From Nanobdellota archaeon (GTDB taxonomy: Archaea; Nanobdellota; Nanobdellia; Woesearchaeales; WJKV01): 64,000 nucleotides of DNA. A program made the translations under genes and the position numbers. Below, piece by piece: positions 26,444-34,657 of the stretch; the stretch's first letter is position 1, and every line of letters begins with the position of its first letter. The notes below the pieces were generated by a model. That model made no database searches and was not told the DNA's origin. It worked only from the letters and a program-made list of their open reading frames with translations. The DNA is taken from assembly GCA_023133595.1 (NCBI GenBank), contig JAGLWF010000001.1, forward strand, positions 124,494 through 188,493, in the 5' to 3' direction.

Positions 26444-26857
26444 TTATTCTTCTGGTGCTTCTTCAGCAGGTTCTTCCTCAGCAGGAGCTTCTTCAGCAGG
26501 AGCTTCCTCAACAGGAGCCTCTTCAGCAGGCTCTTCTGCTGGAGCTGGTTCTTCACCAAAATCCTCTGTATCTTCTGGTTCTGGTACTGGTCCTGATTCA
26601 AGCGCTGCAACTTCTTCTGTCACTGCTTCTTTTACACCAGGTTCTGCTGGAGCTGCTTCGCCGATTTTCTCTCCAAAACCAACTTTTTTCAAGACTTTTG
26701 TTACTCTGACCTTGCATCGTTCTCCTTCCTTGACATTCGGGATAAACAACACAAAACCCTCGACTTTTGCCACACCGTCGCCTTTTGCGCCGACTGCTTC
26801 TATTGTTACATCAACTTCGTCGCCAACTTCCACTGGCGGTCTGAAACTTCTTCGCAT
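26444..26857 (-). CDS. TRAM domain protein with acidic repeat tail
   Basis: A 137-residue protein. Residues about 8-63 form a TRAM domain (VEVGDEVDVTIEAVGAKGDGVAKVEGFVLFIPNVKEGERCKVRVTKV), a small RNA-binding beta barrel abundant in archaea. Residues about 68-137 are a low-complexity tail of Glu, Ala and Pro built from repeated EEAPAEE-type units. Single TRAM proteins have been proposed as RNA chaperones comparable to bacterial cold-shock proteins. The acidic tail is unusual for a nucleic-acid binding protein and may act as flexible linker or RNA mimic. A GAGGT ribosome-binding site precedes the ATG; the gene is divergent from endA. Confidence 0.9.
   Translation of the reverse strand: MRRSFRPPVEVGDEVDVTIEAVGAKGDGVAKVEGFVLFIPNVKEGERCKVRVTKVLKKVGFGEKIGEAAPAEPGVKEAVTEEVAALESGPVPEPEDTEDFGEEPAPAEEPAEEAPVEEAPAEEAPAEEEPAEEAPEE
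26450..26552 (-). repeat. Tandem Glu-Ala-Pro codon repeat
   Basis: About seven imperfect units of roughly 15 bp encode EEAPAEEAP-type repeats at the end of the TRAM protein. The near-identity at DNA level suggests recent slippage-type expansion. It also creates spurious leucine/glutamine-rich ORFs on the other strand. Confidence 0.7.
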
Positions 26858-26938
26858 ATTTAGTACCTCACTAATAATTTTGGTGCATATTATTGAGATG
26901 AAGTATTTAAAGGTATTGCATGGAACCTAAAGAAAAGG

Positions 26939-26946
26939 TATATAAA
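26939..26946 (+). promoter_or_regulatory. TATA box of the endA operon
   Basis: TATATAAA is centred 26 bp before the endA ATG at 26969, giving a leaderless first gene. An AAGGAG lies just before the ATG but too close to be the main signal. Confidence 0.6.
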
Positions 26947-26968
26947 TGCGGGTTTCATAACAAGGAGT

Positions 26969-27541
26969 ATGGCAAAGAAAACCACTAAAAAGAAGGAGAC
27001 AAAGAGCAAGGCTAAAAAGGCAGAGATCAAGGCAAAGCTGATCTCAGAGCGAGTGATTGCAGAAGCTTCTGACCAAGCTAGAGAGCTGTATAATCAAGGG
27101 AGGTATGGTAAGGTGCTAGACAGTGGAGAGATCCAGCTGAACTTGATTGAGGCACTATTCCTGCTTGAGAAAGGCAAGATCAAGATCATGTCTGGAAGGA
27201 AGAAAGTAACCCTTCAAGTCTTGATGAAAGCTCTGGAAAAGCAGGATCCTAATTTCTGGGTCAGATATGTGGTATACAAAGATTTTAGGAATAGAGGATA
27301 TGTCATCAGCACTGCTCTGAAGTTTGGAGCAGATTTCCGAGTGTATGATCGCGGTATCAAACCAGGAGATGGTCATGCCAAATGGCTGGTATTCCCAGTC
27401 CCAGAGGAAAAGGTTTTATCGTGGTATGAATTTGCTGCAAAGAACAGAGTTGCAACCAGCACAAAAAAAAGATTGTTGATCGGTATTGTTGACAAGGAGA
27501 ATGATGTTACTTACTACGAAATAAGATGGATGCGACCGTAA
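26969..27541 (+). CDS. endA: tRNA-splicing endonuclease
   Basis: A 190-residue protein matching the homotetrameric archaeal type (about 180 residues). After a lysine-rich N-terminal tail, residues about 25-95 form the N-terminal domain (LYNQGRYGKVLDSGEIQLNLIEALFLLEKGKI). The catalytic domain (about 100-190) has YKDFRNRGYVISTALKFGADFRVYDRG with the catalytic Tyr, GDGHAKWLVF with the His, and TKKRLLIGIVDKENDVTYYEIRW with the Lys. It cuts bulge-helix-bulge motifs in precursor tRNAs and rRNAs, so introns are expected in this genome. It is first in an operon with the wHTH protein, fen and trm5; its stop is 2 bp before the next ATG. Confidence 0.95.
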   Translation: MAKKTTKKKETKSKAKKAEIKAKLISERVIAEASDQARELYNQGRYGKVLDSGEIQLNLIEALFLLEKGKIKIMSGRKKVTLQVLMKALEKQDPNFWVRYVVYKDFRNRGYVISTALKFGADFRVYDRGIKPGDGHAKWLVFPVPEEKVLSWYEFAAKNRVATSTKKRLLIGIVDKENDVTYYEIRWMRP

Positions 27542-27543
27542 AG

Positions 27544-28545
27544 ATGATGAATACTAAAAGTTCTGTCAGTGTTCCAGATAAGATACTTCAGATGATCAGA
27601 ATTCGGGGGTATGTGCTGCCAGCAGACATAACCAGAGAGCTTAGGATAAATTCGCTTTTTGCAGGTGCACATCTTTCTGAGATGGCAGACGCTGGAAAAC
27701 TAAAAATCTCAAATACAAAAGTAGGCAGCAGCCCTGCATACTATCTTCCTGAGACTGTTTCAAGCCTGGAAAGATTAGAGAAATACTTGAACGAGAAAGA
27801 TAAGAAGACTTTCCAGATACTGAAAGAAAAGAAAATCTTGAGGGAAAAAGATTATGGCCCATTGATACAAGTATCGCTTCGTAATTTGAAAGATTTTGCA
27901 GTTCCTTTGCGGGTCAACAAGGAAGAGATCTTCTGGAAATATTTCCTTGTGCCTGATGAAGAGGCTACTCTTCTGATAAAACAATTGATTGATTCTGAAA
28001 AAGAACAGGCGATGGAAAGGGAAGCGCCAAAAGTCACTCCTCCGAAGCCAATTGTCCCAGGACCAAAAATAAAGGAAAAACCTAAACCAAAAGTGCTGCC
28101 TAAGAAGAAGATTGTCCCTGAGAAACCAAAGATAATCAAAAAAGAGAAAAAAATAGAGCCAAAAGAGGAAAAAGAGAAAGAAATCCAGACAAAGATTATG
28201 GATGAGGGGGAAAAACAACCGGAACTTACAGTCAAAAGTGAATTCTATGACCAGATTGTTGCTTACTGTGATAAGAAGAAGATAAAGATACTAGAAGCAG
28301 AGATAATCAAGAAGGGGGATATTGAGCTTATCCTTGAGGTTCCGACTGTGATAGGAAATGTCAAATACTTTGCAAAAGCACGCAGCAAGAAACGGAACAA
28401 TGATGGAGATTTATCTTCAGCGTATGTGCGCGGACAGACAAAAAGCCTGCCGACCTTGTTCATAACAACAGGCAAAGTAACCAAAAAAGCTTTAGAGATG
28501 CTTGGCAAGGATTTCAAACAGATGATTGTCAAAGAGATCGAATAA
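27544..28545 (+). CDS. Winged-helix protein with Mrr/endonuclease-like C-terminal domain
   Basis: The track start at 27526 lies within endA; the ATG at 27544 (MMNTKSSVS) is preferred. The 333-residue product has an N-terminal winged-helix region about 10-125 (ILQMIRIRGYVLPADITRELRINSLFAGAHLSEM), then a Lys/Pro/Glu-rich linker (about 160-225). A C-terminal domain of about 100 residues follows (ILEAEIIKKGDIELILEVP, NVKYFAKARSKKRNNDG, LPTLFITTGKVTKKALEML). The closing ITTGxxTxxALE phrase is like that of Mrr-type restriction-endonuclease folds, but the expected E-x-K catalytic pair is not evident (FAKAR). Its place between endA and fen suggests nucleic-acid work. I cannot assign a named family. 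Confidence 0.7.
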   Translation: MMNTKSSVSVPDKILQMIRIRGYVLPADITRELRINSLFAGAHLSEMADAGKLKISNTKVGSSPAYYLPETVSSLERLEKYLNEKDKKTFQILKEKKILREKDYGPLIQVSLRNLKDFAVPLRVNKEEIFWKYFLVPDEEATLLIKQLIDSEKEQAMEREAPKVTPPKPIVPGPKIKEKPKPKVLPKKKIVPEKPKIIKKEKKIEPKEEKEKEIQTKIMDEGEKQPELTVKSEFYDQIVAYCDKKKIKILEAEIIKKGDIELILEVPTVIGNVKYFAKARSKKRNNDGDLSSAYVRGQTKSLPTLFITTGKVTKKALEMLGKDFKQMIVKEIE

Positions 28546-28546
28546 G

Positions 28547-29575
28547 ATGGGTTGTGCGATTACTGAATTATTAACAGGTCAGGAGATTGAGCTTGAAGGC
28601 CTGAAAGGAAAGATTCTTGTTGTAGATGCATTCAATATGCTGTACCAATTTCTGACAACTATCCGGCAGAGAGATGGCACTCCATTAAAGGATTCAAAAG
28701 GAAACATTACTTCTCATCTTACTGGCTTGTTCAACCGTACTACAAAATTCATGGAGATTGGCATGAAACTGGCTTTTGTGTTTGACGGGGAAGTTCCAGA
28801 GCTAAAAGCTGCAGAGCGGGCAAGAAGAAAGGTTGTGAAAGAAGCTGCAAAGAAACTCTATAAAGAAGCAGTAGAAAGAGAGGATGTAGAAGCAATGGGC
28901 AAATATGCTGGAAGGTTTACACGCCTTGCAAATGATATGATTGAGGAGAGCAAAGAATTGCTCAAGGCACTAGGCTTGCCTGTTATCCAGGCAGCGACAG
29001 AAGGAGAGGCGCAGGCAGCAGCCATAGTGAAAAATAATGATGCGTGGGCTGTTGTGAGCCAGGATGCAGATTCCTTTCTGTTCGGCGCAGACAGGGTTAT
29101 CAAGAACCTGAGTGTTGCTGGAAGGCGGAAACTGCCTTCAAAATTTGCATTCACAACAGTGAAACCTCAGGTATTCGACCTGAAAGAAAATCTGAAAAAA
29201 CTGGAAATCACGCAGGATCAATTGATTGCTCTTGGTGTTCTTATTGGAACAGATTTCAATCCCGGCGGAATCAAAGGTATTGGTCCGAAGAAAGGATTAA
29301 AGCTTGTCAAGGAGCATGGAGAAGATTTTGAAAAAGTGTTTGCATCAGTCGACTGGCCGTTTGACTATTCCTGGAAAGAACCATTCAAGCTTATCAAAAA
29401 CATGAAAGTCACAGACAAATACAAGTTGGAATGGAAAAAAGTTAATCAGGAAAAAGTTATTGAAATCTTATGCAAGAGACACGATTTCTCAGAAGAGCGG
29501 GTTGTCAAGAAATTAAAGGATATTTCTAAGAAGCAAGAAAAACAAAAGCAGAAAGGATTATCACAATGGTACTGA
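28547..29575 (+). CDS. fen: Flap endonuclease 1
   Basis: The start is set at the ATG at 28547 (MGCAITELL), matching the invariant MG start of FEN1, whose free N-terminus sits near the active site. The 342-residue product has the N domain with VVDAFNMLYQFL (Asp ligand, about 26-37) and FVFDGEVPELKAAERARRK (about 82-100), and the I domain with EGEAQAAAIVK and SQDADSFLFGADRVIKNL. The helix-hairpin-helix region ALGVLIGTDFNPGGIKGIGPKKGLKL follows. It removes 5' flaps at Okazaki fragments and in repair. The C-terminus ends QKGLSQWY: QxxLxxWF-type PIP box for PCNA. It overlaps trm5 by 10 bp. Confidence 0.97.
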   Translation: MGCAITELLTGQEIELEGLKGKILVVDAFNMLYQFLTTIRQRDGTPLKDSKGNITSHLTGLFNRTTKFMEIGMKLAFVFDGEVPELKAAERARRKVVKEAAKKLYKEAVEREDVEAMGKYAGRFTRLANDMIEESKELLKALGLPVIQAATEGEAQAAAIVKNNDAWAVVSQDADSFLFGADRVIKNLSVAGRRKLPSKFAFTTVKPQVFDLKENLKKLEITQDQLIALGVLIGTDFNPGGIKGIGPKKGLKLVKEHGEDFEKVFASVDWPFDYSWKEPFKLIKNMKVTDKYKLEWKKVNQEKVIEILCKRHDFSEERVVKKLKDISKKQEKQKQKGLSQWY

Positions 29576-30576
29576 CTGTCAAATCAAAGCAGAAGTATGC
29601 GCAGAAGATTAAGAAATTGCTTATCTCTAAAGATATCTTTAATCAAGATTATAAAATCAAAAGAGAAAAAGGATATGTATATCTACCAGTCACAAAGAAG
29701 ATATCTAAGCCAAGGCTTGATTTTGCAGACAAGAAACTTACAAAAGTAGAAAAGAAAGTATCTTTACAAGCAGTATTAAAGCAAAAATTAACAAAAAACG
29801 AACTGGAAGCTGTTCCGTCTGCTTTTGACATTGTAGGGGAGATTGCGATCTTGGAAATAAAGGACGAGATAAAGAAGCACGAGAAATTTATTGCGCGAAC
29901 TCTGCTTAAGTTGCATAAGAATATCAAAACTGTAGTGAAGAAAGCTTCTATCCATGCAGGGGAATTTCGACTTCAGAAGATGAAGCATCTGGCAGGGAAG
30001 AGAACTAAGATTGCAATGCACAAAGAGAGTGGGGTGCGGATAAAACTGGATGTTGAGAAAGTATACTTCAGTGCAAGACTATCTAATGAAAGACTGCGAA
30101 TAGCTAAGCAGATTAAGAAAAGAGAAGATATCCTGGTCATGTTCAGTGGATGCGCTCCGTTTCCATTGGTTATTGCAAAGAATAGCCCTGCGAAACGGAT
30201 TGTAGGAATAGAAAAGAATCCTATCGGACATAAGTATGCTCTAGAGAATCTTAATCTGAACAAGAAGGTCTCTGGAAGAGTCGAGCTGTATAAAGGAGAT
30301 GTTAGAAAAATTATTCCAAAATTAAAACAGAAGTTTGACCGGATACTGATGCCATTGCCAAAGTCTGCTGAAGATTTTCTTCCTGATGCTTTGAGAGCAG
30401 CAAGAAAAGGAACAATAATCCATCTCTATGATTTCCTGGATGAAGAAGATATTCCAGATGTTGCGATTGCAAAGATAAAGAAGCATGTCAAGAAATTCAA
30501 AATTCTCAGAGTTGTGAAATGTGGACAATTCTCTCCTTCTGTATTTCGGATCTGCGTTGATTTTAAGTTAGAATAA
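29566..30576 (+). CDS. trm5: tRNA (guanine-37-N1)-methyltransferase Trm5
   Basis: A 336-residue protein. Residues about 1-110 are the D1/D2 region that grips the tRNA outer corner and connects through KNELEAVPSAFDIVGEIAILEI. The class I methyltransferase core has DVEKVYFSARLSNERLRIAKQI, the Trm5 YFSxRLxxER motif, VMFSGCAPFPLVIAK (motif I), VGIEKNPIGHKYALENLNLNK (motif II) and RILMPLPKSAEDFL, equivalent to the NLP motif. It makes m1G37, which prevents frameshifting and is the first step to wyosine. It is last in the endA-fen operon; its stop abuts the T-run of a convergent small RNA. Confidence 0.93.
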   Translation: MVLTVKSKQKYAQKIKKLLISKDIFNQDYKIKREKGYVYLPVTKKISKPRLDFADKKLTKVEKKVSLQAVLKQKLTKNELEAVPSAFDIVGEIAILEIKDEIKKHEKFIARTLLKLHKNIKTVVKKASIHAGEFRLQKMKHLAGKRTKIAMHKESGVRIKLDVEKVYFSARLSNERLRIAKQIKKREDILVMFSGCAPFPLVIAKNSPAKRIVGIEKNPIGHKYALENLNLNKKVSGRVELYKGDVRKIIPKLKQKFDRILMPLPKSAEDFLPDALRAARKGTIIHLYDFLDEEDIPDVAIAKIKKHVKKFKILRVVKCGQFSPSVFRICVDFKLE

Positions 30577-30580
30577 AAAA
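30575..30580 (-). terminator. T-run terminator of the candidate sRNA
   Basis: Six T residues on the minus strand directly after ...GCACAC, as in archaeal oligo-T termination. On the plus strand it overlaps the trm5 stop codon. Confidence 0.45.
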
Positions 30581-30650
30581 GTGTGCTCAGCAGTTACTCC
30601 GTCCATTCATCTCCGTTAGGATCAGACGGTGTTCACCTTCTTCATTGCAC
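30581..30650 (-). ncRNA. Candidate box C/D guide sRNA
   Basis: In the 116-bp gap between trm5 and PAN, the minus strand reads GUGC, then a C-like box AUGAAGA (30645-30639), 13 nt, D' box CUGA (30625-30622), 8 nt, C'-like GAGAUGA (30613-30607), 16 nt, D box CUGA (30590-30587), then GCAC. The terminal GUGC/GCAC pairs close a k-turn-like stem. A TATA box lies 27 bp upstream of the first G and a T6 run follows the 3' end. Boxes C and C' each have one mismatch to RUGAUGA, and spacers are slightly longer than usual, so this is a candidate. The guide targets (2'-O-methylation sites) were not identified. Confidence 0.5.
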
Positions 30651-30673
30651 AAAATATAATATGAGAACTCTTG

Positions 30674-30681
30674 TTTATAAA
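30674..30681 (-). promoter_or_regulatory. TATA box of the candidate sRNA
   Basis: TTTATAAA just downstream of the PAN stop codon on the minus strand, centred 27 bp before the proposed RNA 5' end at 30650. No protein-coding gene follows it before the convergent trm5, which is why an RNA gene is proposed. Confidence 0.55.
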
Positions 30682-30692
30682 GTTTATGGGAT

Positions 30693-31832
30693 TTATCCAA
30701 ACATCTTCACAAAATCAGTAGCATCTTCTTTTGTCTTGTCCTTGACCTTTTCGACAGCACTGATAAAATCATCGTGTACCACATGCGAACGATCCTCTCT
30801 AATTGCAAAGTAACCTGCTTCAGTACAGATAGCGCGAACCTCTGCGCCAGATAGACCTTCCATCTCATGGATAATAGTATTCCTGTTAACTTTCTTCAAA
30901 CTCATGTCTCTAGTATGGATCTTGAAAATCTGCTGCAAACCTTTGGTGTCTGGCAGGTCTATATATATCTGCCTGTCCAATCTTCCTGGTCTGATCACCG
31001 CAGGATCCAGTATGTCGCGGCGGTTTGTTGCTGCGATTATCTTGACATTGCCAAGCTCTTTGAAACCATCTAATTCTGCCAGAAGCTGCATGAATGTTCT
31101 TTGGACTTCCCGTTCTCCAGAAGTGCCAATGTCCATTCTTTGTGATGCTAGTGCATCAAGCTCATCGATGAATACAATAGAAGGTGCTTTCTCCCGTGCA
31201 AGTTCAAATATTTCGCGCACTAATTTTGCTCCTTCACCAATAAATTTCTGCACTAACTCTGATCCAACAATCTCAATAAATGTGGAATTAGTGCTTGCTG
31301 CCACTGCTTTGGCCAACAATGTTTTTCCAGTACCTGGCGGGCCGTGGAGCAGTATTCCCTTTGGGGGCTTGATTCCAACTTTCTCGAAAAGTTCTGGCTT
31401 CAGGAGCGGAAGTTCGATAACTTCTTTTATCTCCTCTCTCTCAGCCGCTAATCCACCGATATCTTTCCAGGATACTATTGGTTTATCAATTATGACAAAT
31501 TTCTCAACATTGAACTTTTTCATGGAATGGACTTTATCAACAATAACAAGATTCTTTTGATGCGCCAGGACAAAATCTCCAGGCTTTAGTTTGTTTACAT
31601 TGCTAGAGATGTTCACAAAAAATTCGTTTCCATTCTTCAGACTTAGAATAGCCTTATCATCTATCAGGTCCCTGACTTCACAAATCAAAAATGGAGGGGT
31701 GTGAAATTTTGCCATCTCATTCTTGAGATGCTCGATAGTATTACGCAGAATCCTGTTCTCCTCTTCTAAAGAACTAATGTTAGTAGTGTACCCATACATC
31801 GCCTTTTCAAGTTCGTCTGATTTCGTCCCCAT
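30693..31832 (-). CDS. pan: Proteasome-activating nucleotidase PAN
   Basis: The start is set at the ATG at 31832 (MGTKSDELEK): the track's TTG start lies 5 codons upstream and a TATA box (31858-31865) is 29 bp before this ATG. The 379-residue product has an N-terminal coiled coil (about 5-43), an OB domain (about 50-110) and an AAA+ module. Walker A is GPPGTGKTLL (about 165), Walker B is IVFIDELDAL, and the arginine-finger/sensor region is ATNRRDILDPAVIRPGRLDRQIY. PAN unfolds substrates and feeds the 20S proteasome. The C-terminus is FVKMFG and lacks the HbYX motif that opens the proteasome gate; see findings. TldE lies upstream-facing on the same strand but has a separate promoter region. 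Confidence 0.93.
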   Translation of the reverse strand: MGTKSDELEKAMYGYTTNISSLEEENRILRNTIEHLKNEMAKFHTPPFLICEVRDLIDDKAILSLKNGNEFFVNISSNVNKLKPGDFVLAHQKNLVIVDKVHSMKKFNVEKFVIIDKPIVSWKDIGGLAAEREEIKEVIELPLLKPELFEKVGIKPPKGILLHGPPGTGKTLLAKAVAASTNSTFIEIVGSELVQKFIGEGAKLVREIFELAREKAPSIVFIDELDALASQRMDIGTSGEREVQRTFMQLLAELDGFKELGNVKIIAATNRRDILDPAVIRPGRLDRQIYIDLPDTKGLQQIFKIHTRDMSLKKVNRNTIIHEMEGLSGAEVRAICTEAGYFAIREDRSHVVHDDFISAVEKVKDKTKEDATDFVKMFG

Positions 31833-31857
31833 TCCAATATACAACACCGCTTGTAAC

Positions 31858-31865
31858 TATATAAA
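31858..31865 (-). promoter_or_regulatory. TATA box of pan
   Basis: TTTATATA on the minus strand, about 29 bp before the ATG at 31832; it also decides against the upstream TTG start. Confidence 0.55.
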
Positions 31866-31903
31866 GGTTTTGTTTCTTTCAGAAAAAACAACACATAAAC
31901 TTT

Positions 31904-33235
31904 TTAACCAGTACTTCGGGTGATGTTCACGTTTTTAATCTTTACGCTTCCTGAAACAATCGGTCCAGTAACCTCCCAGCCAGAATGTTGTGATTGTTCT
32001 TTTGTACTTTCTACGATATTCGAGAAGATGCGCAGCATATTATCAGAGATTCTTATATCTTTAACAGGATGCATTAGTTTTCCGTTTTTGTAGAGGAAGA
32101 TCCCATCACGCGGAATCGTGGAAAAATTACCTTTAAGATAATTCTGGAAACGAGTGTACCAAAGATTTGTAATATGCAATCCTGTAAATCCATCAAATAT
32201 CTTTTTCTTTGATACTTTTCCTTTCTTGAGGATTAGATTAGTATTTGTAGGGTAGAGCAGACCTGCATTTGCTGTTGTCTTTGTATTGTATCTTTTTGCA
32301 GTGCTTGTATTATGGAGATATGTCTTCAGTTTACCCTTATCAATGAGTAATGTCTTTTGTTTTGGAACTCCTTCTGCATCAAATTTAGATGTCTCAAGAC
32401 CGCCAGGGTATGTCCCGTCATCATAAACAGTGACTTCCTTTGAAGCAACTTTCTTTCCAAGTTTATCTCTAAAAAAAGAATGGCCTGACTCTATTGCAGA
32501 GATTCTCGCAGAATAGCCGACATTCTCCAAAAAATCCCCGAATGGATAGGGCCCCATGATAAGATTATACTTTCCTGCCTTGATTTTTTGCGGATCTTTT
32601 GCAGCAACAGCAATCTTCGCTGATTCTATCCCGCTCTTTTCTGGTTTTAATTCCGAAAGAATACGGCATACTTGGTTGGAATATCCAGAGGCATTCTTCT
32701 CAACATGGCTTCTGAAGGAAAGGTATAGTCCTGTCCCCTTATCTTTTGTTTCGACATTATTTGATGTCAACAATGTTTCTTCAGATTCTGCAAACTCAAA
32801 GACACCGTTACATCTTTTTGCACCTTCTGAAAATGCTGCATTCATCGCAGCCTCGACAATATCTATGCTTTTATCGCCTATTTTTGAGACTTTCTTATCA
32901 TGTGTTCTTTCGTGTTTTTTATATTTGAACGGTCCCTCTGCTAATCCATGATATTTTTTGTTTGGTTCCATTGCTTTTGCAAAGGACATTGCTTTTTTCA
33001 CAAAGCTAATAATATCTTTTCTGCTAAACTCTTCCATATATGAAGTTATGATCCTTTTATTTAATTCAAACATAATTGCAACATACTCGTGCTGCCAGAT
33101 CTTGGTTGCAGCAATCTCATTATTCGAGAACTTTATCTGTGACTTTGTATCATTACGTAATTCTAGTGCGATATCACCTGCTCCTTTTTTCTGCAGTTCA
33201 GACATTAATGTTTTCAAAAATTTGTTCTTATCCAT
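31904..33235 (-). CDS. tldE: TldE/PmbA family protein
   Basis: A 443-residue member of the TldD/PmbA (U62) family without the HExxxH metal site, hence the TldE (PmbA) partner. Signature parts: KFSNNEIAATKIWQHE, NLIMGPYPFGDFLENVGYSARISAIESGHSFF (about 225-256), DDGTYPGGLETSKFDAEGVPKQKTLLIDKGKLKTYLHNTSTAKRY and GIFLYKNGKLMHPVKDIRISDNML. TldD and TldE form a heterodimeric protease that trims unfolded peptides; in bacteria it processes microcins and CcdA. The gene starts 2 bp after the tldD stop, so the pair is co-translated. Confidence 0.92.
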   Translation of the reverse strand: MDKNKFLKTLMSELQKKGAGDIALELRNDTKSQIKFSNNEIAATKIWQHEYVAIMFELNKRIITSYMEEFSRKDIISFVKKAMSFAKAMEPNKKYHGLAEGPFKYKKHERTHDKKVSKIGDKSIDIVEAAMNAAFSEGAKRCNGVFEFAESEETLLTSNNVETKDKGTGLYLSFRSHVEKNASGYSNQVCRILSELKPEKSGIESAKIAVAAKDPQKIKAGKYNLIMGPYPFGDFLENVGYSARISAIESGHSFFRDKLGKKVASKEVTVYDDGTYPGGLETSKFDAEGVPKQKTLLIDKGKLKTYLHNTSTAKRYNTKTTANAGLLYPTNTNLILKKGKVSKKKIFDGFTGLHITNLWYTRFQNYLKGNFSTIPRDGIFLYKNGKLMHPVKDIRISDNMLRIFSNIVESTKEQSQHSGWEVTGPIVSGSVKIKNVNITRSTG

Positions 33236-33237
33236 TT

Positions 33238-34644
33238 TTATCTTATTTTGATATTTTTCAAACGTATTGTCGGTCCGCCTGTTGTGACGGGAATCCCTTG
33301 GCCAGGTTCACCTTTTCCGCATGTTGCTGCGCGCAGTTCGACATTTTTCCCTATTGCATCAACAGCTGCCCAGAACTTTGGAGTTGTTATCTCTAATACT
33401 GGTGCAAAGAGAGGATATAAGATTCTACCATTCTTCACATAATAAGCTTCAGAACCAACGTATTTTTGATTAAAACGTTTATCATCAATATTCCATTCCT
33501 GGAAACTTTTCATAAATATTCCTTCTTTTGTATCTGCGATTATCTCGTCTTCTGTCCAATCGCCAGGCTCTGTAAAAGTATTAGCCATCCTAACTATTGG
33601 TTCGTTGGCAAAAGTCTCTGCGCGTGCAGAACCATTGCTCTGAAGACCCATCACTGCTGCAGTCTCTCTATTGTGCAAAAATTCGTTTATTTTTCCATTT
33701 TTTATCAGATACCTTTTTCTTGTTTTGACACCTTCATCATCGTATAGATAGTAACCAGAAGTTCCCTCTAATGTAGGATCATCTACAACATTGACAATTT
33801 CAGAACCAATCTGGTCCCCAACCATATTTCGTGTGACAAAAGATTCTCCTGCCTGCGCACTTTCTCTGCCAAGGATGCGATCTGCTTCATACGGATGCCC
33901 TACACTCTCGTGGGAAGCTATTCCAGTGACATTCGGACCACAAATAATATTGTATATTCCTGGCTTGACTTTCTTTCCTTTCAGTATATTTTCTTTTAGT
34001 TTTTTTGCGCAATCAATAATACCCTCAGAGACTTTCCACTTTTTGAATGCGCCCATACCTTTAGTAGAATCATACTGAAAGTATTTTTGTCGGGCATCAT
34101 TGTTCTCCTTGACTGTTATAAACCAGTAGAAAGACATCCTTGGGATCTGTGAGGTGATTTTTGTTCCTTCGGTGTTCAAGAACAGCTTTTTTCTTATCTC
34201 GTGCTCAAAATAAAAATGACGTACTGGAACTTTTACCTTTGTCTTTAGCAGATTAGAATCAATCCCAGATAAGAGCTTTAATTTTTCTGCCGGGCTTACA
34301 TCTCTAGGATCCTTTTTCATCTTGATTATAAATCTCTTTTTATACGTTTTTTCCTTAGAGAATTCTATCGGATTTTTCATTAATCGAGAACCTGCTTTCG
34401 CGATCTTGATCGTATTTTGTACAACCTTTTTGACATGCGCTTTATCAAGATTATTCGTCGATGCAAAACCAAGAGAACCATTAATCAAAAGACGAACCCC
34501 TATTCCAGACTGCCTGTAAAATCCTCCTAGCTCAGGATTTCCATTCTTCAAGAAAAAAGAATCTTCTTCTGACTGTTCGAGACGTACCTCTGCATATTTT
34601 GCATCCCGACATAATCCTAATGCGTATTTCGCCATGTCATCCAT
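33238..34644 (-). CDS. tldD: TldD family metalloprotease
   Basis: The start is set at the ATG at 34644 (MDDMAKYALGL), 13 bp after the TyrRS stop; the track's frame extends into that gene. The 468-residue product carries the zinc motif HESVGHPYEADR (HExxxH, about 246-257). ARAETFANEPIVRMANTFTEPGDWTEDE and YEVKNGR-type C-terminal elements (YYVKNGRILYPLF) fit TldD. It is the catalytic half of the TldD/TldE complex. Order on the minus strand is tyrS, tldD, tldE with gaps of 13 and 2 bp, indicating one operon. The link to TyrRS is probably organisational. Confidence 0.94.
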   Translation of the reverse strand: MDDMAKYALGLCRDAKYAEVRLEQSEEDSFFLKNGNPELGGFYRQSGIGVRLLINGSLGFASTNNLDKAHVKKVVQNTIKIAKAGSRLMKNPIEFSKEKTYKKRFIIKMKKDPRDVSPAEKLKLLSGIDSNLLKTKVKVPVRHFYFEHEIRKKLFLNTEGTKITSQIPRMSFYWFITVKENNDARQKYFQYDSTKGMGAFKKWKVSEGIIDCAKKLKENILKGKKVKPGIYNIICGPNVTGIASHESVGHPYEADRILGRESAQAGESFVTRNMVGDQIGSEIVNVVDDPTLEGTSGYYLYDDEGVKTRKRYLIKNGKINEFLHNRETAAVMGLQSNGSARAETFANEPIVRMANTFTEPGDWTEDEIIADTKEGIFMKSFQEWNIDDKRFNQKYVGSEAYYVKNGRILYPLFAPVLEITTPKFWAAVDAIGKNVELRAATCGKGEPGQGIPVTTGGPTIRLKNIKIR

Positions 34645-34657
34645 CTTTGTCCTCTTT

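Noticed and set aside
26455-26709. 84-residue Leu/Gln-rich plus-strand ORF
   Set aside because: It is the reverse reading of the Glu-Ala-Pro repeat of the TRAM protein; composition comes from the repeat.
27775-28235. Two Phe/Leu/Ser-rich minus-strand ORFs with apparent TM segments
   Set aside because: Shadow of the Lys/Glu/Pro-rich linker of the wHTH protein; no promoter or ribosome-binding site.
28526-28546. Longer FEN1 start (MSKRSNKMG...) in the ORF track
   Set aside because: FEN1 begins MG and its N-terminus lies in the active-site region; the extra residues are the end of the preceding gene read in another frame.
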